64,000 nucleotides of DNA from assembly GCA_013204045.1 (NCBI GenBank), contig JABMOQ010000107.1, positions 1 through 64,000 of the forward strand, read 5' to 3'. Of the stretch, positions 49,766 to 59,177 are shown in pieces (position 1 is the first letter of the stretch; each line of letters starts with the position of its first letter). The stretch is from Rhodospirillaceae bacterium. GTDB lineage: Bacteria > Pseudomonadota > Alphaproteobacteria > Rhodospirillales > JABHCV01. The position numbers and the translations under genes were made by a program. The notes beneath the pieces were generated by a model that did not search any database, was not told the origin of the DNA, and saw nothing but the letters and a program-made list of their open reading frames with translations.

Positions 49766-51331
49766 CGCCTTCACCTGCACCACCTGGGGCAGGCGGCAGA
49801 TGCTTTGCATGACCGAGTCAATGGGTGCCTGATCGACCTCGATCAAGGCGATGGCGTCGCCGCCCTGGGCGGCCCGGCCCAAATGGAAAGTGGCGATGTT
49901 GATACCGGCATCGCCCAGCGTCGTGCCCAGGGCGCCGATAAACCCCGGCTTGTCCTTGTTGGTGATGAACAGCATGTTGGGGCCGAGCGCGGCGTCGATG
50001 GGAATGTCCTTGATCTCGACGATGCGCGGGCGCTCGCCGGCAAACAGGGTGCCGGCCACGGAACGGGTCTGGGCCTCGGTCTTGATGGTCAGCTTGATCA
50101 GGGTCTGGTAGGCGCTGGCCCGTTCGTGGGTGACTTCGGATACATCGATGTCCCGTTCCCGGGCGATCACCGGCGCGTTGACCATGTTGACCGATTCCAT
50201 CAACGGCGACAGCAGCCCTTGCAGGACGATGGCGGTCAGCGGCTTGGTGTTAAGCTCGGCGGCGTGGCCTTCGTATTCGATGATCACCGCATTGAGGCCC
50301 GATTCCGTCACCTGGCCTGCAAAACTGCCGAGCTGTTCGGCGAGCTTCATATAGGGGCGCAGGCGCGGCGCTTCTTCCGCCGTCACCGACGGCATGTTCA
50401 GGGCATTGGTAACGGCACCGGACACCAGATAGTCGGCCATCTGTTCGGCCACCTGCACGGCGACCTTTTCCTGGGCTTCCGTGGTCGATGCGCCGAGATG
50501 GGGGGTGACGATGACGCTATCCATGCCGAACAGCATATTGTCGGTGGCCGGCTCGTCCGACAACACGTCGAGCCCGGCCCCCGCGATGTGGCCGTTTTCA
50601 AGGCCGGCTTTCAGGTCGGCCTCGACGATCAGTCCGCCCCGGGCGCAGTTGATGATGCGCACGCCTTTTTTCATTTTCTGAATCGCGGCGGCGTCGATGA
50701 TGTTGCGGGTGGCGTCGGTCAAGGGGGTGTGCAGGGAAATGAAATCGGCCCGGGCCAGCATGTCATCCAGCTCGACCTTTTCGACGCCGAGCTCGGCGGC
50801 CCGTTCCGGCGACAGGAACGGATCAAAGGCGATCACCCGCATTTTTAACCCCTGCGCCCGATCGGCGACGACGGCGCCGATATTGCCGCAGCCGATAATG
50901 CCGAGCACCTTGCCCATAAGCTCGACGCCCATGAACTTGCTTTTTTCCCATTTCCCGGCGTGGGTCGAGGCATTGGCCTGGGGAATTTGCCGGGCCAGGG
51001 ACAGAATCATGGCGATGGCGTGCTCGGCGGTGGTGATGGAATTGCCGAACGGCGTGTTCATGACCACCACCCCGGCCGCCGTCGCCGCGTTCAGGTCGAT
51101 ATTGTCGATGCCGATCCCGGCCCGGCCGATGACCTTGAGGTTTTTGGCGGCGGCCAGCACTTTCGCCGTCACCTTGGTGGACGAGCGAACGGCCAGGCCG
51201 TCGTAGTCACCGATGCAGGCGATCAACTGGTCACGGTCCAGCCCAGGGATGACATCGACCTCGACGCCGCGCTCGGCGAAAATTTCGGCGGCCCGGGGGC
51301 TCATCTTGTCGGCGATCAGGACTTTCGGCAT
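49754..51331 (-). CDS. serA: D-3-phosphoglycerate dehydrogenase
   Basis: A 525-residue enzyme for the first step of serine synthesis. It has NAD-binding G-C-G-N-I-G-A near residue 150, the R-x-G-x-D-N region (G-R-A-G-I-G-I-D-N), the catalytic His in T-P-H-L-G-A-S-T and a C-terminal ASB plus ACT domain (A-T-F-H-L-G-R near 475). The start at M-P-K-V-L-I-A overlaps the serC stop (TAATG); the longer frame upstream is serC sequence. serC-serA is the conserved alphaproteobacterial order. Confidence 0.95.
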   Translation of the reverse strand: MPKVLIADKMSPRAAEIFAERGVEVDVIPGLDRDQLIACIGDYDGLAVRSSTKVTAKVLAAAKNLKVIGRAGIGIDNIDLNAATAAGVVVMNTPFGNSITTAEHAIAMILSLARQIPQANASTHAGKWEKSKFMGVELMGKVLGIIGCGNIGAVVADRAQGLKMRVIAFDPFLSPERAAELGVEKVELDDMLARADFISLHTPLTDATRNIIDAAAIQKMKKGVRIINCARGGLIVEADLKAGLENGHIAGAGLDVLSDEPATDNMLFGMDSVIVTPHLGASTTEAQEKVAVQVAEQMADYLVSGAVTNALNMPSVTAEEAPRLRPYMKLAEQLGSFAGQVTESGLNAVIIEYEGHAAELNTKPLTAIVLQGLLSPLMESVNMVNAPVIARERDIDVSEVTHERASAYQTLIKLTIKTEAQTRSVAGTLFAGERPRIVEIKDIPIDAALGPNMLFITNKDKPGFIGALGTTLGDAGINIATFHLGRAAQGGDAIALIEVDQAPIDSVMQSICRLPQVVQVKALSF

Positions 51332-52470
51332 TAGCTGTCTCCTTCGGAAATGGTTGCAAACGCCCAATCGAGCCACGGAAAAAGGGCTTCAAGATTGGCG
51401 GTCTCGACGGTCGAGCCGCCCCAGATTCGCAGGCCCGGCGGGGCCTCCGGGTAGGCGCCGATGTCGTTGGCGGCGCCTTCGCCTTCAAGAAGCGCGACCA
51501 TGCGTTTGATGAAATCGGCGTCTGCGCCGGCGACCTTCAGGCAGATGGACGTCCGCGAGCGCGTCGCTTTATCCTGGGCCAGAAATTCGACCCACGGCGT
51601 CTCTGCGACCCATTTTTCCAGAGCCGCCAGATTGGCCTTGGCTCGGGCGATCAGGGCCGGCAATCCGCCGATCCCTTCCGCCCATTTCAAGCCATCGACG
51701 GCATCTTCGACGGCCAGCATGGACGGCGTGTTGATGGTCGCGCCCTTGAAGATGGCCTCCATCAGCTTGCCGTTCTTGGTCAGCCGGAAAATTTTCGGCA
51801 ACGGCCAGCTTGGCGTATAGCTTTCAAGCCGCTGGACGGCGCGCGGGCTGAGAATCAGCATGCCGTGGGCGCCCTCGCCGCCCATGACCTTTTGCCACGA
51901 GTAGGTGGTCACATCGAGTTTGTCCCACGGCAGGTCATAGGCGAACACCGCCGATGTGGCATCGCAAATGGTCAGGCCCGTGCGATCGCCCGAGATCCAT
52001 GCGCCGTCCGGCACGCAAATGCCCGACGTGGTGCCGTTCCAGGTGAAACAGACGTCGCGGTCGAAATCGACGGCGCTTAAATCCGGCAGCTCGCCGTAGG
52101 GCGCGCTCAACACCCGCACGTCATCCAGTTTCAATTGCTTGGTGACATCGGCGGCCCAGCCGGCGCCGAAACTTTCCCAGGCCAGCATGTCGACACCGCG
52201 CGCCCCGAGCAGCGACCACATGGCCATTTCCACGGCCCCGGTATCCGATGCCGGGACAATGGCGATGCGGTAATCATCGGGCACCCCTAAAATAGCGCGG
52301 GCGCGATCGATGACCTCGGCCAGCCGCGCCTTGCATGGGCCGGAACGGTGGGAACGGCCGGTCAGCGCGCCGGAAAGCGCGCCCACGGTCCAGCCAGGAC
52401 GTTTGGCACACGGGCCAGTAGAAAAATTGGGGTTTTCCGGACGCATGTCCGGCTTCTGGTGCGGATTCAT
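51331..52470 (-). CDS. serC: Phosphoserine aminotransferase
   Basis: A 379-residue class-V PLP aminotransferase making phosphoserine. N-terminal [13 protein letters not shown] is the alphaproteobacterial SerC form. The PLP lysine lies in S-W-Q-K-V-M-G-G-E near residue 195, with D-A-T-S-A-V-F upstream. A GGGAG ribosome site precedes the ATG. Upstream lie a small hairpin and a long hairpin. Coupled to serA by a 1-nt overlap. Confidence 0.93.
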   Translation of the reverse strand: MNPHQKPDMRPENPNFSTGPCAKRPGWTVGALSGALTGRSHRSGPCKARLAEVIDRARAILGVPDDYRIAIVPASDTGAVEMAMWSLLGARGVDMLAWESFGAGWAADVTKQLKLDDVRVLSAPYGELPDLSAVDFDRDVCFTWNGTTSGICVPDGAWISGDRTGLTICDATSAVFAYDLPWDKLDVTTYSWQKVMGGEGAHGMLILSPRAVQRLESYTPSWPLPKIFRLTKNGKLMEAIFKGATINTPSMLAVEDAVDGLKWAEGIGGLPALIARAKANLAALEKWVAETPWVEFLAQDKATRSRTSICLKVAGADADFIKRMVALLEGEGAANDIGAYPEAPPGLRIWGGSTVETANLEALFPWLDWAFATISEGDS

Positions 52471-52499
52471 TTGTATCTCCCTTCCTCGCAGAAGAGTCG

Positions 52500-52517
52500 C
52501 GCCTCGTTGGGGAGGCG
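52500..52517 (-). promoter_or_regulatory. Hairpin in the serC leader (candidate serC RNA motif)
   Basis: On the minus strand CGCCTC and GAGGCG form a 6-bp stem around CCCAAC, 30-47 nt upstream of the serC ATG. A structured 'serC' leader motif is known upstream of serC in alphaproteobacteria; whether this matches its consensus needs a covariance-model search. Confidence 0.4.
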
Positions 52518-52576
52518 TGGCCCACGGCGCTTATAGGCCCCCGGCCCCATGCCGTCAATGGAAGACGTCAACGAAA

Positions 52577-52623
52577 AGCCGACAGGGTCACCGCCGGGAG
52601 GGGCGGCGGATCACCTGTCGGCT
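52577..52623 (-). terminator. Long hairpin after the peroxiredoxin gene
   Basis: AGCCGACAGG pairs with CCTGTCGGCT (10 bp), with an inner CCGCCG/CGGCGG stem separated by a 4x4 internal loop. On the minus strand TTTTCG follows. It probably terminates the peroxiredoxin transcript before the serC leader. Confidence 0.75.
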
Positions 52624-52646
52624 TGGCAGATCAAGAGATAGAGTCG

Positions 52647-53180
52647 TTAAGCGGCTTTACGGTTTTCTTGCAGGTATCCCAGCATGGTGTCGGCGTCGGA
52701 GACTTCAAACGGGTCGCTCGGGCAGTTGTCCGAGAAGCCGTCCTCGACGTACATCTTGGTGATCTCGCCATCCTCGACGAGCATCGAGTAGCGCCAGCTG
52801 CGCATGCCGAAGCCGAGATTGTCCTTGTTCACCAGCATGCCCATTTTGCGGGTGAATTCGCCGCTGCCGTCGGGCAGCAGGAAGACGTTTTTGGCATTCT
52901 GCGACTTGCCCCACTGATACATGACGAAGGCATCGTTGACTGACAGGCAGATGACCGCATCGACACCTTCGGCCTGAAATTCCCCGTAAAGTTCCTCATA
53001 GCGCGGCAGGTGGGATGTCGAGCAGGTCGGCGTGAAGGCACCGGGCAGGGAGAACACAATAACCCGCTTGCCTTTGAAAATTTCGTCCGAGGTCAGGTCT
53101 TTCCATTCGAACGGGTTGTCGCCTTCGATGGCGTCGTTGCGGACTCGGGTCTTGAAGGTCACGTTGGGGACGGTGGTCAT
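52647..53180 (-). CDS. Peroxiredoxin (Prx5 type)
   Basis: A 177-residue thiol peroxidase that reduces hydroperoxides. The peroxidatic cysteine lies in P-G-A-F-T-P-T-C-S near residue 50, with P-x-x-x-T-x-x-C exact. The [10 protein letters not shown] stretch and later M-R-S-W-R-Y are Prx5-like. No fused glutaredoxin. Start at M-T-T-V-P-N follows AAAGGAAA; a longer N-terminus upstream is less protein-like. It is divergent from the OxyR-like gene and probably controlled by it. Confidence 0.93.
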   Translation of the reverse strand: MTTVPNVTFKTRVRNDAIEGDNPFEWKDLTSDEIFKGKRVIVFSLPGAFTPTCSTSHLPRYEELYGEFQAEGVDAVICLSVNDAFVMYQWGKSQNAKNVFLLPDGSGEFTRKMGMLVNKDNLGFGMRSWRYSMLVEDGEITKMYVEDGFSDNCPSDPFEVSDADTMLGYLQENRKAA

Positions 53181-53310
53181 GTTGATTTCCTTTGTTTCAA
53201 TATGTTTGTGTGATGTCTTGATGAGGAAAATAGAGATCATTTAATCATTTGAGAAATGAGTAATATTCGTTATATTAAGTGATTAAATCAATTTATAGAT
53301 AGGCCCCTTC
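53181..53310. promoter_or_regulatory. Divergent peroxiredoxin/oxyR control region
   Basis: 130 AT-rich nt with two inverted repeats: TCATTT-GAG-AAATGA (53245-53259) and TGAT-TAA-ATCA (53280-53290), 20 nt apart. Paired dyads on one face of the helix are what a LysR-type tetramer would bind. Confidence 0.5.
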
Positions 53311-54213
53311 ATGCAGCCGGAACCCAGTTTGCGCCAGCTTCGCCATTTCCTCAGCCTGGCCGAGCATTGCCATTTCAGCCGCGCCGCCGAGGCCTGCCTG
53401 CTGACCCAGTCGTCGTTGAGTGCCAGCATCAGGGAACTGGAAAATATCCTGGGCGCGGCGTTGTTCGAGCGCACCAAGCGTTCCGTCATGCTGACTCCCC
53501 TGGGCCGTGACATGATCGGGCTGGCCAAGGATGTGATCGCCCGCCTGGACGACCTGACCGATGCCGCCCGCGGGGCCGCGGCACCCCTGTCCGGCGATCT
53601 TCGCATGGGCGTGATTCCAACCATCGGCCCGTTCCTGCTGCCCCGGGTGCTGCCGGGCCTGCGCAACGCGCACCCGGATTTGCGGCTTTATTTGCGTGAA
53701 CAGCAGACCGCCCCCCTGCTCCGCCAACTGGCCGACGGCACCCTGGATCTGGTGTTACTGGCGCTACCCTACAAAACCGAGAAACTGGAAATATTTGAAT
53801 TCGCCGACGATCCCTTCCTCGGCGTCTTTCCCCGCGGCCATGCCATGGGTAAGTTCGAGACCCTGACCCCGGCCCGCCTGGCCCCCGATGCCCTGCTGGT
53901 GCTTGAACAGGGCAATTGCCTGACCGAGCAGACGTTGAGCATGAGCAAAAAAATGGCGGGTGATTTTCAGGCGACCAGCCTGCACACCCTGGTGCAGATG
54001 GTCGATAACGGGCTTGGACTGACGGTGCTGCCGAAAATGGCGGTCGACGCCGGCATCCTGCGCGGCCTCAGGCTGGATGTGCGGCCGTTTTCGAGCCCCG
54101 GTGCCACGCGCCGCATCGCCTTGGTGTGGCGCACATCGTCCAGGCGCGGTGACGAATTTCGCATGCTCGGAGAATTTCTGCGCGATGAACTGGCAACCCC
54201 GGTGCGGAAATAG
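53311..54213 (+). CDS. oxyR: LysR-family regulator, OxyR-like
   Basis: A 300-residue LysR protein with N-terminal helix-turn-helix (residues 6-65, F-S-R-A-A-E-A-C-L-L-T-Q-S-S-L-S) and a regulatory domain. The redox region reads L-E-Q-G-N-C-L-T-E-Q-T-L-S-M-S: the first OxyR cysteine is present, but the position of the second (nine residues on) is serine. Disulfide switching as in E. coli is therefore not available within this stretch. A one-cysteine mechanism (sulfenate or mixed disulfide) is possible. Divergence from a peroxiredoxin supports the OxyR label. Confidence 0.82.
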   Translation: MQPEPSLRQLRHFLSLAEHCHFSRAAEACLLTQSSLSASIRELENILGAALFERTKRSVMLTPLGRDMIGLAKDVIARLDDLTDAARGAAAPLSGDLRMGVIPTIGPFLLPRVLPGLRNAHPDLRLYLREQQTAPLLRQLADGTLDLVLLALPYKTEKLEIFEFADDPFLGVFPRGHAMGKFETLTPARLAPDALLVLEQGNCLTEQTLSMSKKMAGDFQATSLHTLVQMVDNGLGLTVLPKMAVDAGILRGLRLDVRPFSSPGATRRIALVWRTSSRRGDEFRMLGEFLRDELATPVRK

Positions 54214-54221
54214 CCGGCGGG

Positions 54222-55583
54222 TTACAGTTCCACCTGTTGCAGGTACTCGGGCACGCTGGCGTTCCAGCCCAGGTGGTCCTCGATTTTCATTTTAAGGGAC
54301 GATGCGGCTTCCGGCTCGCCGTGGGTGATGAATGTTTGACGCGGCGGCGCCTGAAAATGGCGCAGCCAGTCCAGAATCTCGCCATAATCGGCATGGGCCG
54401 ATATGTTATGCAATTCTTTCACCTCGGCCCGCACCGGCCACATGCGACCGTGAATTTTTATTTCATCCTCGCCGTGCACCAATCGGGCGCCCCGGGTTCC
54501 GGCGGCCTGATAGCCGGTAAATAAAATGGTGTTGCGCCCATCGCCGACGAAATGTTTCAGGTGGTGCAAAACCCGCCCACCCGTGGCCATGCCACTGGCC
54601 GAAATGATCACGGCGGGGGCGGCGGCACCCTGATCCAGTGCTTTCGACTCTTCCACCGTGTGGGTGTATTTCGCAACATGGCAGACATCGGCGCACATTT
54701 TTTCCGCCAGTCGATGATCGTTCCGGTGCTTGCTTAACAATTGAGTGGCATTGATGGCCATGGGGCTATCCAGAAAAACCGGGATCATCGCCGGTATGGC
54801 GCCCGCCTTTTTAAGCTCGTAAATGTAATAAAGAATGCTTTGCGTGCGCCCCACGGCGAAGGCCGGAATGATCACCGAGCCGCCGCGCGCCGCCGTGCTG
54901 CGGATGATCTCCCCTATTTTTTCCAGCGGGTTGCCGTCTTTATGCAAGCGGTCACCATAGGTGGATTCCACCACCAGATAGTCGGCCCCCTGCATTTCGG
55001 CCGGCGGTTTCATGAGCGGATCATCGGCGCGGCCCAGATCGCCGGAAAACAGAATGGATGTCTGCCCGTCACTGATGTGAACAAAAGCCGATCCCAGAAT
55101 GTGGCCGGATCGACTGAGGGTAAACGTCAGCCCACCGGCAAGGGTGTGGGGCTTGCCGAAATCCACAACCTTGAACTGGCGCAGGGAATCTTCTGCATCT
55201 TTTTGTGTGTATAGGGGCAAAGCCGGTTTGTGTTTTGTATACTCATACCGGTTGGCCCGTTCCGCATCGGCTTCCTGAAGGTGGCCGCTATCGGGCAGCA
55301 GGATACGGCAGAGATCGAACGTCGCGGCGGAACAATAAATTTTTCCCTTGAAGCCGCGTTTGACCAGCATCGGAATATAGCCGCTGTGATCGATATGGGC
55401 GTGGGTCAACAGGACCGCTTCAATGGAAGCCGGATCAACCGGCAGCTTTTCCCAGTTCCGCAAACGCAAATTCTTGAGCCCCTGAAACAGGCCGCAATCG
55501 ACAAGAATTTTATGATCGCCCTGCTCTATCAGGTATTTGGAGCCGGTCACCGTGCCCGTCGCCCCTAAAAAGGTGAGTTTCAT
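54222..55583 (-). CDS. Metallo-beta-lactamase fold beta-CASP nuclease
   Basis: A 453-residue MBL-fold protein of the beta-CASP group (CPSF-73/RNase-J relatives). Zinc motif T-H-A-H-I-D-H-S-G near residue 55, S-G-D-L-G-R-A-D-D near 195, and C-terminal RMMBL-type H-A-D-Y-G-E-I near 395 are visible. Start M-K-L-T-F-L-G-A-T-G-T-V-T-G-S is classic; an earlier Met is the tail of the preceding gene. RNA processing is the family's role; this bacterial subgroup is little studied. It lies 11 nt after the permease gene. Confidence 0.85.
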   Translation of the reverse strand: MKLTFLGATGTVTGSKYLIEQGDHKILVDCGLFQGLKNLRLRNWEKLPVDPASIEAVLLTHAHIDHSGYIPMLVKRGFKGKIYCSAATFDLCRILLPDSGHLQEADAERANRYEYTKHKPALPLYTQKDAEDSLRQFKVVDFGKPHTLAGGLTFTLSRSGHILGSAFVHISDGQTSILFSGDLGRADDPLMKPPAEMQGADYLVVESTYGDRLHKDGNPLEKIGEIIRSTAARGGSVIIPAFAVGRTQSILYYIYELKKAGAIPAMIPVFLDSPMAINATQLLSKHRNDHRLAEKMCADVCHVAKYTHTVEESKALDQGAAAPAVIISASGMATGGRVLHHLKHFVGDGRNTILFTGYQAAGTRGARLVHGEDEIKIHGRMWPVRAEVKELHNISAHADYGEILDWLRHFQAPPRQTFITHGEPEAASSLKMKIEDHLGWNASVPEYLQQVEL

Positions 55584-55594
55584 GAATGCATATC

Positions 55595-57457
55595 CTAAAG
55601 CCCGTAGTACCACGGCGCGAACACCGAGAACACAATCCACATAAGAATAACCAGCGGCACCCCGGCGCGGAAGTAATCGCTGAACCGGTAATGGCCCGGC
55701 CCCATAACCAGTATGCCGGTCTTGTAGCCGATCGGGGTGGCGATGCCGCAGTTGGCGGCGAACACCACGGCGATGGCAAATATGTGTGGGTCGAGGCCGA
55801 ACTCGCGGGCGATGCCAATGGCCACCGGGGTAAACAGCACGGCGGCCGCCTTGGCACTGACGATGTTGGCCATGATTGCCGTGAACAGGAAAAACGCCGA
55901 CAGGATGATCGCCGGGCTGGCGCCGGAAATCGCATGGGTCAACTGGCTGGCCAGATACTGGGCGCCACCGGTTTCCTGCATGGCGACACCCATGGCCAGG
56001 GCCGCCGGGATCAGGGTGAACAGCTTTGAATCAAGGGCGCGGATCGCCTGCTGAAGATTGATTGCCCCGGTCATCACCATGGCGATGGCGCCCAGCAAGG
56101 CCGCACCGACCACCGGAAACATCCCCGATGCGGCCAGCACGACAACGCCCAAAAAGATCAGCCCGGCGCTTTTCGCGTGATGGATAACCGGCAGTTCCTG
56201 GGTCGACCATTCCATCAGCACCACGTTGCGATCAACGCGCAGGGATTGAATATCGTCGGGCTCGCCCTGCACCAACAAAATATCACCGGCTTCCAGCAAG
56301 GTATCGCCAAGGCGCGAACGGATGGTATGGGCGCGGCGCTGCACGCCAAGCACGAAACACCGGGTGCGTAGCTGAAACCCGGTCTGGCGCAGCCTGAGGC
56401 CGACCATGCTTGATGCCGGCGCGACCATGACTTCGGCGATCACCCGCTCTCCCCGTATCTTGGCTTCCTCGCCGCCCGGTTCGGCGGCGGCGGCGCTGGC
56501 GATACCCGGATCATCGGCCAGCACATCGGACAGCGCCTTGCGCGATGCGGCGGCGACCACGGTGTCGCCCTCCTCAATAATGAAATCGTGATAAGGGGGC
56601 GTGAACACCTGTTCGCCCCGGATGATCATACGGACCCTGACATCGGGCATTTTGTTGACGACCCCGCCGACCGCCTTGCCGCCGATCAGCGAGGAATCGG
56701 GGCCGACGGCGATTTGCGTTAAAAAATGCCGCGGGCTGCGTTGCATGATCCGGTGCGCCAGCGAGGTTCGTTCCGGCAACAGCAGGGGCAGGAATACCAG
56801 CACGTAGACCAGCCCGGCCCCGGCCAGCACCAGCCCCGGCACGGTAAAATCGAAAAACCCCAGCGGCGCTTCGCCAAGCTCGACCAGGGCGCTGGACACC
56901 AGCAGGTTGGTGCCGGACCCGATCAGCGTCGTCATACCGCCCAGCACGGCGGCATAGTTAAGCCCCATCATCACCTTGCTGGCCGGTTTTTTTAAGCGCT
57001 CGGCGAGCATTTGCATGACCGGGATAAAGATAACGACGACCGGAATGTTGTTAAGGAAGGCGCTGACCACCAGCACCACGGTCAGCACCACGGCCATGGA
57101 CAGCCAGCCCCGGCCGCCGCCGATGTCGATGACCCGGCGGGCGACACCGTCCAGCACCCCGGTACGGACCATGCCCTGGCCGACCACCAGCAGCGCCAGC
57201 ACCGTGATCAGGGCCGGATTGGCAAACCCGCGCAGCAGCCGGTCCGCCGACAGCACGTTGGCGGCACCATCTGCATAATCCGGTGAAAAGACGGGAAACA
57301 CCTGAAAAAAGATGATGAAGGCGCAAATAATGAGAATCGAGGTGACCTCGATCTTCAGTCGCTCGGACGCATAAAGCGCCAACGCACAGCCGATCAGGGC
57401 GAAGGTCACCCACATCTGCACTGTATTTCCGGCCAGTTGGGCTGTTTCGGCTGTCAT
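55595..57457 (-). CDS. SLC13-type permease with TrkA-C domains
   Basis: A 620-residue membrane transporter of the DASS/ArsB-like SLC13 superfamily. Membrane segments lie at about 10-200 and 420-620. In between are two cytoplasmic TrkA-C (RCK_C) domains, around 220-300 and 320-400. N-N-I-P-V-V-V-I-F-I-P near 135 and N-I-V-S-A-K-A near 550 match the substrate-binding helical hairpins. Di/tricarboxylate or sulfate are usual substrates. It is upstream of the beta-CASP gene; the link is unclear. Confidence 0.85.
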   Translation of the reverse strand: MTAETAQLAGNTVQMWVTFALIGCALALYASERLKIEVTSILIICAFIIFFQVFPVFSPDYADGAANVLSADRLLRGFANPALITVLALLVVGQGMVRTGVLDGVARRVIDIGGGRGWLSMAVVLTVVLVVSAFLNNIPVVVIFIPVMQMLAERLKKPASKVMMGLNYAAVLGGMTTLIGSGTNLLVSSALVELGEAPLGFFDFTVPGLVLAGAGLVYVLVFLPLLLPERTSLAHRIMQRSPRHFLTQIAVGPDSSLIGGKAVGGVVNKMPDVRVRMIIRGEQVFTPPYHDFIIEEGDTVVAAASRKALSDVLADDPGIASAAAAEPGGEEAKIRGERVIAEVMVAPASSMVGLRLRQTGFQLRTRCFVLGVQRRAHTIRSRLGDTLLEAGDILLVQGEPDDIQSLRVDRNVVLMEWSTQELPVIHHAKSAGLIFLGVVVLAASGMFPVVGAALLGAIAMVMTGAINLQQAIRALDSKLFTLIPAALAMGVAMQETGGAQYLASQLTHAISGASPAIILSAFFLFTAIMANIVSAKAAAVLFTPVAIGIAREFGLDPHIFAIAVVFAANCGIATPIGYKTGILVMGPGHYRFSDYFRAGVPLVILMWIVFSVFAPWYYGL

Positions 57458-57539
57458 GGCGGCAGTCTACCCCGGAATGGGGGGACGACAAAATCATCTG
57501 GCATGGGGCCGATGGGGTATGATAGAACCCAGCCGCTAT

Positions 57540-57613
57540 TGGGGAATCGTCTAACGGTAGGACAGCGGTCTCTGACACCGTCAATCGTGGTTCGAATCCA
57601 CGTTCCCCAGCCA
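57540..57613 (+). tRNA. trnQ: tRNA-Gln (anticodon CTG)
   Basis: A cloverleaf with acceptor stem TGGGGAA / TTCCCCA, discriminator G and encoded CCA. D-arm has TAACGGTAGG, anticodon loop CTCTGAC (anticodon CTG), T-arm GGTTCGAATCC. Decodes CAG. Confidence 0.95.
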
Positions 57614-57629
57614 ACTGTCCCCGGCACCC

Positions 57630-58166
57630 CTATTCCCCTGCCTCAGGCACCCTTGTTCCCCGGCCCCGGTCCAAAACAGTCAGGCCATTGGATAGCTGGC
57701 GCTCGGAAATAATATCCATTTCATCGAGGCTGCGTATTTCGGTTGCAAGGTTGTCGATCAGGTTGCCAAAAAGCGACAGGGTCTCAGGGGACAATGGCTT
57801 GCCCTTGTCGGCTTCCATCTTCACCAGCAGCATATTATTGAGGGAATTGTTGACCACATCATGCACCGACGCCAGGGTGCTGCGGGCGACGGATAATTTT
57901 TCCGATTCCACTTCGCGTTTACGCTTGTGCCTGCGTACCAGACGGAATTCGTCAATGGCGAACATTATGCCAATCAGGATGACGGAAAAGATGACCTCTT
58001 CCGTCTTCATGTATACCATGTTGTCCAAGGTGCTGACGAATGCCCTGAACAGATCTATGTGGAAAATCAGGGTTCCCAGGGTGAAAATAGTCACGACAAA
58101 TATTGCCGCAACCGTCAGGGAATATTGCCTGAAGAATTTTCTGAATTTTGGTATTTCCGGGTTCAT
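57630..58166 (-). CDS. Two-helix membrane protein with an orphan H-box-like domain
   Basis: A 178-residue protein with two membrane helices (V-A-A-I-F-V-V-T-I-F-T-L-G-T-L and V-I-F-S-V-I-L-I-G-I-M-F-A) and a cytoplasmic helical part. The latter contains V-H-D-V-V-N-N-S-L-N-N-M-L-L, which resembles the H-box (H-D-x-x-N-x-L) of histidine kinases. No ATP-binding domain follows. It may be a phosphotransfer or dimerisation partner for the neighbouring kinases. That is inferred from the motif and location. Confidence 0.65.
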   Translation of the reverse strand: MNPEIPKFRKFFRQYSLTVAAIFVVTIFTLGTLIFHIDLFRAFVSTLDNMVYMKTEEVIFSVILIGIMFAIDEFRLVRRHKRKREVESEKLSVARSTLASVHDVVNNSLNNMLLVKMEADKGKPLSPETLSLFGNLIDNLATEIRSLDEMDIISERQLSNGLTVLDRGRGTRVPEAGE

Positions 58167-58322
58167 GATTTTTTTTGCTCTTGAATCAAAATAAAGTCCC
58201 CACGGCCGGGGAGGCTCAGAACTTTACCCATGGTTCTTGAACATATGGTTACCATGATAGGCAATTAAAACCCGCCATCATCCCTAAAAAAGTGTGGGTT
58301 TAATGCTCTTAAAAGCCCGGCC
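58167..58322. other. Intergenic region in the signalling cluster
   Basis: 156 nt without a gene. It contains the palindrome ATGGT-T-ACCAT at 58245-58255 and otherwise nothing I can assign. Confidence 0.3.
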
Positions 58323-59051
58323 TTACTCCAACACCCCGGTAAACTTGTAGCCGTGGCCCGGCACGGTGACGATGTATTTGGGGTTTTTGGGGGATTTTTC
58401 GATCTTCTTGCGCAGGCGGCTGACGTAAACGTCGATCATGCGGTCTGACGGCGGCTCGTCATCGCGGGCGATGGCGTCGAGCAGGTGATCGCGGGACAGC
58501 ACCCGGTTCGGGGCCTTGACAAGGGCGGCCAGAAGATTGAATTCACCGCCGGTCAATGGCACGTCATCGCCACCGGCGGCGGTTAGCGTGCGCGATGCCA
58601 GATCAAGCCGCCAGCCATCGAAGTCTATTGTTTCGGCCGTCTCGTCTTGGCGCTCGCCGCTGCGTTTGAGCACATTACGCACCCTGAGCACCAGTTCCCG
58701 CGGATCGAACGGCTTGGTCAGGAAGTCATCGGCGCCGATGCCAAGGCCGGTCAGCCGGTCCTCCATGCCCTTGCGGGCCGTCATGATGATGATGGGAACG
58801 TTCGAGCGGGCCCGAATCTGGCGGGCCAGAGTCAGGCCGTCTTCATCGGGCAAGGTCAGGTCGAGCAAGATCAGGTCGGCCGGGCGCTTGTTGAGGGCGG
58901 CGAACATATCCTTGCCGGTCAGCACCCCGGTAATGTCATAGCCTTCCTGCTCCAGGTAGACGCCAAGCAGAGATTGCATCATTTCGTCGTCCTCGACGAC
59001 CAGCAGATGCAGCTTCTTTCGGTCATTTTTTGTTGAAATCAAACCCCCCAA
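58323..59051 (-). CDS. OmpR-family response regulator
   Basis: A 242-residue two-component regulator with receiver domain (residues 12-125; phosphoacceptor Asp in L-I-L-L-D-L-T-L-P-D, conserved D-D-E at the start and T-K-P-F-D-P-R-E-L at the end) and a winged-helix DNA-binding domain (140-240, with S-R-D-H-L-L-D-A, I-D-V-Y-V-S-R-L-R-K-K-I and V-P-G-H-G-Y). Start is probably TTG preceding a run of G; the exact start is uncertain. It is divergent from the receiver-kinase gene and likely works with it. Confidence 0.88.
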   Translation of the reverse strand: MGGLISTKNDRKKLHLLVVEDDEMMQSLLGVYLEQEGYDITGVLTGKDMFAALNKRPADLILLDLTLPDEDGLTLARQIRARSNVPIIIMTARKGMEDRLTGLGIGADDFLTKPFDPRELVLRVRNVLKRSGERQDETAETIDFDGWRLDLASRTLTAAGGDDVPLTGGEFNLLAALVKAPNRVLSRDHLLDAIARDDEPPSDRMIDVYVSRLRKKIEKSPKNPKYIVTVPGHGYKFTGVLE

Positions 59052-59177
59052 CTTTCATGTGTTTATTGTCATTGGGCCGTCGGCGTTTGCAACATTCTAG
59101 CAACATTGCGGCCATATGGACACAACAACATGATGCCATGTTGCTCCTCAAGTCACCCGAACAGGCGCAACTGGATC

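Noticed and set aside
49805-50848. 347-codon plus-strand frame
   Set aside because: Antisense to serA; no domain seen.
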